Assembly (NCBI GenBank): GCA_944321005.1
Contig: CALUJT010000288.1
Coordinates: 1-8,370, forward strand
Source of the DNA: an uncultured Atopobiaceae bacterium
GTDB lineage: Bacteria; Actinomycetota; Coriobacteriia; Coriobacteriales; Atopobiaceae
DNA length: 8,370 nt
Direction of reading: 5' to 3'
The notes beneath the pieces were generated by a model, which had not been told where the DNA came from, did not search any database, and worked only from the letters and a program-made list of their open reading frames with translations. The position numbers and the translations under genes were made by a program. Shown one piece after another: positions 1 to 4,498 of the stretch (position 1 is its first letter; the number at the start of each line of letters is the position of its first letter).

Positions 1-47
1 CTGGCAGAACCATCGTATCGGAGGGCCCGGACACTTAGCGGAGGCCG

Positions 48-75
48 CCCATCTCCAGAGTGGTTTAAAAGCGTT
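48..75 (+). repeat. 28-bp terminal-inverted-repeat-like sequence, left copy
   Basis: This stretch (starts CCCATCTCCAGAG, ends TTTAAAAGCGTT) is the reverse complement of 8297-8324 with one mismatch in 28. In both places it cuts into the coding frame of a gene lying inside the window and introduces an in-frame TAA. The simplest reading is that it is the end of an insertion sequence whose body lies to the left of base 48. The outside flank (1-47) contains no clear transposase reading frame, so the family is unknown. Alternatives are a recombinase site or a repeated regulatory sequence. Confidence 0.6.
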
Positions 76-320
76 CCTACGAAAAAGCCTGGAAGATCGC
101 CGACGCCCTGGACATATCCCTGGACGAACTGGGAGGCCGCCAGTGGCCCCCGGAGGGCACCGCGGCCCCTGCCGACCCCATGCGATAGGAGCTCGTACGG
201 TGCTACGACGCCTCGACGGCCGAGAACCGCCACTCCCTCTTTGTCGCCGCACGCAACGCCGCGCTCGCCTCGGGAGAGGCAGTCGAACGTGGAGCTGATA
301 AGGGCCAGGTGAGCGCGTGA
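76..320 (+). pseudogene. 5'-truncated XRE-family regulator with internal amber stop
   Basis: The frame reads SYEKAWKIADALDISLDEL, the last helices of an XRE/Cro-C1 helix-turn-helix domain, but the upstream helices are missing because the 28-bp repeat replaces them. The frame hits TAG at 186-188. It then continues without another stop through residues such as ELVRCYDASTAENRHSLF to a TGA at 318-320, and this second part has the look of an XRE C-terminal helix pair. The final TGA overlaps the ATG of the next gene (TGATG). The original gene was therefore probably one cistron ending at 320, translationally coupled to its neighbour and presumably its regulator. Two independent lesions, loss of the start and the amber codon, make a functional product unlikely. 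The two-part reading is an inference from the frame. Confidence 0.65.
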
Positions 321-841
321 TGACTGACGCGAAGCATCACATCGAGCAGATGATTGCAGAGTGCGAGTGCATCGTCGACGGCGAGTACGGTGACGAGACG
401 CAGGCGTACATCGACGCATTCATGGACGAGATGAGAGGATTCAAGTTCCCGCTCTTCTGCACGCAGTCCTCGGACCTTCCGTCTGACAGGACTATCAAGG
501 GTATGAGGCGGGCCAAAGGGTGGCTCATCGCGAACATGGCCACCCTGACGTCGCAGACTGGTGATACGACCACCATAAGCACGACTGCACAGGCGAGCGC
601 CAGCGCATCCGTCGAGGTCACGATGTCCCAGGTGTTCGACGAGCTGGAGTCCCTCGTTCACGACGATTCCGAGCTCTCAGAGATAAAGGCGGCGATAGCA
701 GACTTGGAGGCTGCGAAGGGCAAGTCACCCGAGACAATATGCGATAAGGCATCCAAGCTGCTCGACCTAGCGAAGAAGGGCGCTGACGTGGCGAAGGCGG
801 TTGGTCCGTACATCGCGATGGCGCTGCAAGGAATGGGCTAA
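320..841 (+). CDS. Helical protein with AbiTii-like C-terminal tail, possible phage-defence effector
   Basis: The product is 173 aa from the ATG at 320, chosen because it overlaps the stop of the broken XRE gene as TGATG. An in-frame GTG one codon upstream is an alternative. Residues 1-75 are mixed helical and acidic. Residues 80-100 form a Ser/Thr/Ala linker (ISTTAQASASASVEV). Residues 101-173 are amphipathic helices ending in a pattern like KLLDLAKKGADVAKAVGPYI. A low-complexity polar linker followed by a three-helix tail that ends 'hhhhADKGVDVAhhhhPhI' is, from memory, the C-terminal module of AbiTii and related small defence proteins. The N-terminal part does not clearly match AbiTii. There are no membrane helices or catalytic motifs. 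An upstream XRE regulator and a downstream lipoprotein fit an inducible defence cassette, but the function is not established. Confidence 0.7.
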   Translation: MTDAKHHIEQMIAECECIVDGEYGDETQAYIDAFMDEMRGFKFPLFCTQSSDLPSDRTIKGMRRAKGWLIANMATLTSQTGDTTTISTTAQASASASVEVTMSQVFDELESLVHDDSELSEIKAAIADLEAAKGKSPETICDKASKLLDLAKKGADVAKAVGPYIAMALQGMG

Positions 842-868
842 ATTGACGGCATAGAAAGGCGGCACACC

Positions 869-1555
869 ATGAGAAGACAAGTGATCGCGGCGGCGCTGGT
901 CGGCACGCTCGCCCTTGTCGGCTGCAACACGCAGCCCGCAGAGACGACGGACGAGACGCCGGTGGTGGAGGAAGAGGCCGAAAGCGAGGAAGTGGACAAA
1001 TCTGGCCTCAAAGAGACTCTTGATGAGGTCGAATCCACCACTCTTGAAGGACTTTCGCTCAACGCCGGAACGAAGCTCTCGGACGCCTACGATGAGGCAG
1101 TAGCCATCATGGATGATGATGAGGCGAAGCAGGCAGAGGTGGATAGCGCGCAGAGGGCGCTCATATCCGCCTTCGATAGCGCGTCGCGCGAATCTGAGGC
1201 GTACACATCTGCCAGCGTTGATGAGTTCACGGTAGTGGATGCCTACGCCGATCCGGTCAACTCGTACGGCTTCTTCGACATGGTCATAGTCGTGCAGAAC
1301 AACACCGACTCGGCCAAGGTATTTCAGGGCGTGGACATTGCCGAGCTTGACGCCAATGGCAACATCATCAACTCCTATATGTCCTACAACAAGAACGCAG
1401 TTGATACGGTTGTTGACCCTGGCCAGCAGCTCTCGCTCCGCCTCACGTGCTCGGCAGACGATGGCATCGCGGGCGTACGCGTGACACGCTACGAGTACGG
1501 CCCATCCATCGGCTCCGGTGGAGAGCTGAGCGAGACGTTCACGAAGATGTTCTAG
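869..1555 (+). CDS. Secreted lipoprotein with FxLYD/DUF5067-like C-terminal domain
   Basis: The product is 228 aa. It has a classic lipoprotein signal: RR at residues 2-3, a hydrophobic stretch, and lipobox LVGC with the lipidated Cys at 19. A tether rich in Glu and Thr follows (residues 21-45), then a helical section (about 48-120). A beta-rich domain (about 122-215) contains FFDMVIVVQNNTDSAKVFQG and a later VDPGQQLSLRLTC. This resembles the Ig-like FxLYD/DUF5067 modules common in lipoproteins of Gram-positive bacteria. It would be anchored on the outer face of the membrane. The RBS is GAAAGG, 9-10 bases before the ATG. The gene starts 27 bp after the preceding gene in the same direction, so they are probably cotranscribed. 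The role is unknown; surface exposure and an immunity or anchoring job are both possible. Confidence 0.8.
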   Translation: MRRQVIAAALVGTLALVGCNTQPAETTDETPVVEEEAESEEVDKSGLKETLDEVESTTLEGLSLNAGTKLSDAYDEAVAIMDDDEAKQAEVDSAQRALISAFDSASRESEAYTSASVDEFTVVDAYADPVNSYGFFDMVIVVQNNTDSAKVFQGVDIAELDANGNIINSYMSYNKNAVDTVVDPGQQLSLRLTCSADDGIAGVRVTRYEYGPSIGSGGELSETFTKMF

Positions 1556-1571
1556 CCAAAAACGCGATGCA

Positions 1572-1822
1572 GGAGGCTCGGCTGAGCTCCCGGTCAACCA
1601 CGAGTGCGGCGAGCTGGTGTGCCGAAGGCTTCTGCGCGGGACGCAGCTGGCGCGCGCGTCGTCGACGTGCTACTACTCGCTGTCTCCCGCCGTTGTCAGG
1701 TACTTTCGAGAGAGGGGAAGTTCGACGCCTCGAGGATAAAGACACTTCGGGTCAACAAATCGACGAGCGCGCTGATCAAGCTGGACGAATGGAGAAGATG
1801 GTTTCGAGAGAGGGACGAATGA
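1572..1822 (+). pseudogene. Decayed coding remnant, possibly the C-terminus of a CFI-box protein
   Basis: No intact gene explains 1556-1821. One frame, closed by TAA at 1737-1739, contains STCYYSLSPAVVRYFRERG. This resembles the end of the CFI-box C-terminal family, in which 'FRD..L....GR.F...YY..SP.VV..F' recurs. The hallmark CFI/CYIATA motif is absent, and only about 30 residues resemble the family. A different frame then carries about 35 residues ending EWRRWFRERDE with TGA at 1820-1822, so a frameshift between the two pieces is likely. The RYFRER codons (1704-1716) reappear as RWFRER in both copies of the 70-bp repeat. I read this as leftovers of one or more related gene ends, with low certainty on the family. 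Confidence 0.35.
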
Positions 1823-1865
1823 TGCCAGCGCTGGCGGGTCGCCTCGGTCCCACGCGGAGGGCCAT
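1796..1865 (+). repeat. 70-bp direct repeat, copy 1
   Basis: This copy matches 2747-2816 at 64 of 70 positions, with no gaps, by eye. Its first 19 bases (AGATGGTTTCGAGAGAGGG) are identical in both copies, and a 13-bp piece (TTTCGAGAGAGGG) occurs a third time at 1704-1716. The repeat holds the end of a reading frame (RWFRER, x, E, stop) and the TGATG-linked start of a small ORF. Together the copies bracket the exonuclease-like gene. Confidence 0.85.
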
Positions 1866-1905
1866 GGGGGGCCTCGATTCTTCGCCTGATAGGGGGGTGG
1901 TGTGA
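1822..1905 (+). CDS. Possible 27-aa ORF coupled to the exonuclease-like gene
   Basis: The frame starts at an ATG overlapping the stop of the preceding remnant (TGATG) and ends in a TGA that overlaps the exonuclease ATG (again TGATG). Its first part reads MPALAGRLGPTRRAMG, and the 2773-2850 ORF starts with a similar peptide. It has no strong SD of its own, so it would depend on coupling. It may be a leader peptide, a coupling device or a leftover of the repeat. Similarity between the copies is mostly explained by the repeat, and several substitutions change the amino acid, so selection on the peptide is not evident. Confidence 0.25.
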   Translation: MPALAGRLGPTRRAMGGLDSSPDRGVV

Positions 1906-2732
1906 TGGCAAGGAGAGGAGAGTACGAACCGGAGTCATTGCCGAACGACTACTGCGCAGTCAGCATAGAGACCGCCGGCTATGACTTCGAGACGGGCCAG
2001 ATTGCGGAGGTTGCGGCGGTTCGCGTCCGCGACCGACACGACGTCGCGCGCTTTCGCTCGTTCGTCGCAATCGACGGGGGCGTGCCGGAAGACCTGAAGA
2101 AAAACGCCGGACTCTGCGACGCCCACTTCACGAAGGCCCCGAGCCGCGAGCGAGTCATCGCCGAACTTCTCGACTTCATCGGTGACGACGCCCTCGTCTC
2201 CGTGAAGCACGGCCGATTCGTGCGGCCGTTCCTTGAGCGCGACGCCCTCAGGTATCTCGGCGCCGTCGTTCCGAACCGGTGGATAGACCTTCTTCTGTAC
2301 GCCAGGCACGAGGGGGCGCTCGGGCGCGACTCCCTCACCGACCTGTGCCAGAGGCTCGGCGTCGAGAAAGAGCCCGTCCACCGCCCGCTTGCTGACGCGA
2401 TCGCGACGCATCGGGCCTTCGAGGTGCTGAGGATGCGAGCAGAGGGCGCGCACGAGATTCCGGACTGGCTCATGACCGAGGAGTCGCGAGTCCAGCAGCT
2501 CGGGCCGGACACCGAGAGGTGGATGAAGGAGCGCAAGCACTCGGCGCCCTGGGGCGCGCTCGGCGCCGTCCTGCTCTTGGGACTTGTCGGCGGCGTCATG
2601 GAGATGATCTCCGAAGGGCCCCAGGACCCTCTCGCCCTCGCCGTCTGCGCCGTCGGCGGCGTCCTGGCCGCGCTCAGGTCGAGGTCGTGCGTCGAGCACA
2701 ACAGGAAGTTGAAGGAAGAGGCCGGTCTCTAG
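1905..2732 (+). CDS. Membrane-anchored DEDDh exonuclease-fold protein with degenerate active site
   Basis: The product is 275 aa from the ATG at 1905, preceded by a strong G-rich SD (AGGGGGGTGG). An in-frame GTG at 1902 is an alternative. Residues 14-176 follow the RNase T/DNA polymerase III epsilon exonuclease fold. Exo I is AVSIETAG, where the usual D-x-E is S20-x-E22. Exo II is VKHGRFVRPFL, where the usual FD is F105-V106. Exo III keeps H159 and D164 (HRPLADA). Two of the four metal-binding acids are therefore gone, and nuclease activity is doubtful. Active family members hydrolyse nucleic acid 3' ends. Two hydrophobic segments (about 215-235 and 242-257) at the C-terminus predict a membrane hairpin, which is not usual for this family. 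It may act as a nucleic-acid-binding or scaffold protein at the membrane. The flanking 70-bp direct repeats suggest that the gene arrived or was duplicated as a block. Confidence 0.8.
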   Translation: MARRGEYEPESLPNDYCAVSIETAGYDFETGQIAEVAAVRVRDRHDVARFRSFVAIDGGVPEDLKKNAGLCDAHFTKAPSRERVIAELLDFIGDDALVSVKHGRFVRPFLERDALRYLGAVVPNRWIDLLLYARHEGALGRDSLTDLCQRLGVEKEPVHRPLADAIATHRAFEVLRMRAEGAHEIPDWLMTEESRVQQLGPDTERWMKERKHSAPWGALGAVLLLGLVGGVMEMISEGPQDPLALAVCAVGGVLAALRSRSCVEHNRKLKEEAGL

Positions 2733-2746
2733 CCGACGAAATGATG

Positions 2747-2816
2747 AGATGGTTTCGAGAGAGGGTCGAGTGATGCCAGCGATGGTGGGCCGCCTCGGTC
2801 CCGCGCGGAGGGCCAT
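2747..2816 (+). repeat. 70-bp direct repeat, copy 2
   Basis: This is the second copy of the 1796-1865 repeat, beginning 15 bp after the stop of the exonuclease-like gene. It again carries the RWFRER-x-E-stop codons with TGATG and the start of a small ORF. The six differences from copy 1 are all single-base substitutions. Confidence 0.85.
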
Positions 2817-2850
2817 CGGCATTATTCAGGGTCGTTTAGTGAGCACTTGA
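2773..2850 (+). CDS. Possible 25-aa ORF, paralogue of the 1822-1905 ORF
   Basis: It begins MPAMVGRLGPARRAIG, parallel to the ORF in the first repeat copy, then diverges and stops at TGA 2848-2850. No gene follows at once, so unlike the first copy it couples to nothing. It is likely a by-product of the repeat duplication. Confidence 0.2.
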   Translation: MPAMVGRLGPARRAIGIIQGRLVST

Positions 2851-2873
2851 CCAAGGGATGGGGGCGGGAAAGC

Positions 2874-3008
2874 ATGAGCGGAAATGAGGCTGCCAGAGGG
2901 CGTCGACGCAACCGACGAAAAGCAACTGACGACCGAAAGCTCGGGTGGGCGGACGAAAAGCGAACGACTTGCCCGTCAGTCGCGCTTGCGGTCAACGATC
3001 TCCGTTAG
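2874..3008 (+). CDS. Possible 44-aa basic peptide in the gap before the TAC operon
   Basis: The ORF has a purine-rich SD-like stretch (GGGGGCGGGAAAGC) before its ATG. It encodes an Arg/Lys-rich start (ARGRRRNRRKA) and then a more ordinary helix-like end (SVALAVNDLR) before TAG. I recognise no family. The other frame in this region (ATG at 2884) overlaps it and looks less protein-like. Apart from this ORF and the promoter region, 2851-3069 shows nothing I can support. Confidence 0.22.
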   Translation: MSGNEAARGRRRNRRKATDDRKLGWADEKRTTCPSVALAVNDLR

Positions 3009-3035
3009 CAAAAATGTCGCGCTAGGTGTGTGGTC

Positions 3036-3065
3036 TTTCACATATATTGGAAACAGGAGGGGGTG
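3036..3065 (+). promoter_or_regulatory. Likely operator/-10 region and SD of the toxin-antitoxin-chaperone operon
   Basis: Bases 3036-3053 form an imperfect 18-bp palindrome (TTTC, AC, ATATAT, TG, GAAA; 7 of 9 pairs match) that contains a TATATT -10-like hexamer at 3043-3048. No convincing -35 lies 16-18 bp upstream. The only AT-rich island in this stretch sits immediately before the operon. Antitoxins of the HigA type repress their own operon through such palindromes, so this is the expected operator position. AGGAGGGGGTG at 3055-3065 is an unusually strong SD for the toxin gene. Confidence 0.45.
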
Positions 3066-3069
3066 ACCA

Positions 3070-3501
3070 ATGACGCAGGGGTATGAGACCAGAGAGACCA
3101 ACTGGGGAGGCAGGCCCGTGAGGGTACTCGCGCGCACCAGCGAAGAGCGAGACTTTCTCGAACGAATGAAGGAGAACCCTAAGCGCAACGAGCGATTCTG
3201 CCTCATCAAGCGGGCCATAGAGAAGATGTTTGATCGAGGGATTGATGTATGCCTAAAGAGGAAGAACTTCCTCAGACAGCTCGATGGTGGCGTCAGCCTG
3301 TTCGAGGCCAAGGTTGCGGGCCAGGTCATCCGGGTCATGACGTACCTGCACAAATGGAGTGGCGGAATCGGAATGGTTCTGCTGTTTGACTTCGATGGAC
3401 ATCAGGGTAACGACAAGATCCCGAAGCAGTTTATTGAGAAGGGACGCAGGCTGGCGAGAGAGGCGAAGGCCTGCATCGAAAGGGAGAGAGTATGGCAGTG
3501 A
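3070..3501 (+). CDS. higB: HigB/RelE-superfamily toxin (Gp49-like) of a TAC system
   Basis: The product is 143 aa, with its start set by the strong SD 5 bases upstream. The core resembles phage-derived Gp49-like/HigB toxins (PF05973 type). A basic segment with FLRQLDGGVSLFEAKVAG (about 67-84) comes first. The strand VIRVMTYLH (86-94), the strand MVLLFDFDG (102-110), and a DKIPKQFIEKGRRLARE helix (115-131) then follow. In typical members these read 'L.gglyElR....yRv.y......ivlLh.F.KK..ktP..ei..A'. Such toxins cut mRNA on the ribosome and arrest growth. The gene lies first in a three-gene operon, and its last 10 bases overlap the antitoxin start. Toxin-first order is characteristic of higBA loci. 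The identification rests on context and motif pattern, and catalytic residues vary in this family. Confidence 0.85.
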   Translation: MTQGYETRETNWGGRPVRVLARTSEERDFLERMKENPKRNERFCLIKRAIEKMFDRGIDVCLKRKNFLRQLDGGVSLFEAKVAGQVIRVMTYLHKWSGGIGMVLLFDFDGHQGNDKIPKQFIEKGRRLAREAKACIERERVWQ

Positions 3502-3935
3502 CCAAGAGAGACGAACTCGGCGGCACAAATGTCGGGGGGCAGTACCCAAGCGAGCGCATGCTCGAGTACATCATGGACTTCTGCTTCATGGTCGAAGACA
3601 GACTCGAGGAGCTTGGCATGACGCGCAGCGAGTTGGCAAGGAGACTCGGACGGAAGCCGTCGTCCGTCACCCGAGTGCTCAGCGGAAGCGCGAACGTCAC
3701 CCTGCAGACGATTGCAGAGTATGACGCCGCTCTCGGTCTCGACATCAAACTGACGTGCGGGGCCCAGGAGGGTGGTCGCATCTCTTTTAGCGCTCCGCCC
3801 CAAAAGTCCCCCTCCCATCGGGCGTGGGGAGATCCGGCCGGAAGGAAGGGCTGGCGCAGGGAGTCGTCCGAGCAGGCACACACACCACGGGCCCCATTTC
3901 GGAGTCTTTCATTCGTAGGGGAGGTAGCGGCATGA
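3492..3935 (+). CDS. higA: HigA-like XRE antitoxin with C-terminal chaperone-addiction extension
   Basis: The product is 147 aa. An XRE helix-turn-helix lies at about residues 35-85, with MTRSELARRLGRKPSSVTRVL as the two DNA-contact helices and TLQTIAEYDAALGLDIKL closing the domain. Residues 92-147 are an additional, mostly disordered tail that is basic and has W112 and W121. In TAC antitoxins such as M. tuberculosis HigA1 (149 aa), a tail of this size is the ChAD, which makes the antitoxin unstable and is recognised by the SecB-like chaperone. The length and placement agree with that. The start overlaps the toxin end by 10 bp, and the stop overlaps the chaperone start (ATGA), so all three are translationally coupled. 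It should neutralise the toxin and autorepress the operon. I infer the ChAD role from position, not from a conserved motif. Confidence 0.85.
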   Translation: MAVTKRDELGGTNVGGQYPSERMLEYIMDFCFMVEDRLEELGMTRSELARRLGRKPSSVTRVLSGSANVTLQTIAEYDAALGLDIKLTCGAQEGGRISFSAPPQKSPSHRAWGDPAGRKGWRRESSEQAHTPRAPFRSLSFVGEVAA

Positions 3936-4405
3936 GCGAGAGCGCGACCCTCGCACCCATCTCCATCGACAGGATGTGGCTCACCAAGGTCGACTTCGAC
4001 ATCGACCCGGAGCCCGCAGACAAGATGGTCGTTAAGGTCGACATAGACCTCAGGAGTGGTCACGTCAGCCGTAGCGACGACGGGGTGATGCATGAGACCA
4101 TCGAGCTTGCCGTGAGGGCTCGCCTCGTGAACGAGGACGACGAGGAAGATGTCCGGATGTCAGCGAGCGCGAGCATGGTCACCGAGGTCAGCACAGACTT
4201 TCCCAATCTTTCGGACGAGGCCGGCGAACGCTACCTGATCAGGAATGCCGTCTCGATGTCGTACTCACATGCGAGGTCCTGCATCATGGCCGTATCTGCG
4301 ATGTCACCGATGGGTGGCTTCACGCTCCCGCCGATTCTTCCGGACGAGATTCTGCGCAGCCACGATGATGGTGACGCCGAGAGCGGGCAGGACGAAAAGG
4401 GGTAG
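3932..4405 (+). CDS. SecB-like chaperone of a toxin-antitoxin-chaperone system
   Basis: The product is 157 aa, started at the ATG overlapping the antitoxin TGA and preceded by GGGGAGG. Its strand-rich N-terminal part (for example LTKVDFDIDPEPADKMVVKV) is followed by a helix and the C-terminal signature SYSHARSCIMAVSAMS, then GGFTLPPILPDEIL. This matches the SecB/DUF1149-like pattern 'hPYhRe.l..h....G.ppl.LP.hnf..L'. Monoderm actinobacteria lack the classical SecB export pathway. A lone SecB-like gene beside a toxin-antitoxin pair is therefore the diagnostic mark of a TAC locus, as for Rv1957. It is expected to hold the nascent antitoxin tail and prevent its aggregation and degradation. The last 16 residues are acidic and probably disordered. 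The upstream in-frame extension to 3824 lies inside the antitoxin gene and is rejected. Confidence 0.85.
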   Translation: MSESATLAPISIDRMWLTKVDFDIDPEPADKMVVKVDIDLRSGHVSRSDDGVMHETIELAVRARLVNEDDEEDVRMSASASMVTEVSTDFPNLSDEAGERYLIRNAVSMSYSHARSCIMAVSAMSPMGGFTLPPILPDEILRSHDDGDAESGQDEKG

Positions 4406-4412
4406 CTAAGTC

Positions 4413-4454
4413 AAAAAGCGCCCCGCGTGCGATCTTGGCGGATTCACGCGGGGC
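4413..4454 (-). terminator. Hairpin after the TAC operon, with T-run only on the minus strand
   Basis: A perfect 10-bp stem (GCCCCGCGTG at 4420-4429 with CACGCGGGGC at 4445-4454) encloses a 15-nt loop. On the plus strand the hairpin is followed by TCCACC, which is a poor U-tract. On the minus strand it is followed by GCTTTTTG. As an intrinsic terminator it therefore fits minus-strand transcription better, though it could still dampen read-through from the TAC operon into the recombinase. It lies only 44 bp before the recombinase start, so a role as part of an attachment site is also possible. Confidence 0.5.
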
Positions 4455-4498
4455 TCCACCAGCGACTCGGCAAAAGTACGTAAGGTGGTGGCCACATT

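Noticed and set aside
767..1597. 276-aa minus-strand frame opposite the lipoprotein
   Set aside because: The plus strand has a lipobox, an RBS and a recognisable domain. The minus-strand protein has none and is His/Arg/Val-rich.
1935..2822. 295-aa and 240-aa minus-strand frames opposite the exonuclease-like gene
   Set aside because: They are shadows of a gene with clear DEDDh-fold motifs.
2884..3066. 60-aa plus-strand ORF before the TAC operon
   Set aside because: It runs through the AT-rich promoter/operator and the SD of the toxin gene, and has no SD or recognisable content.
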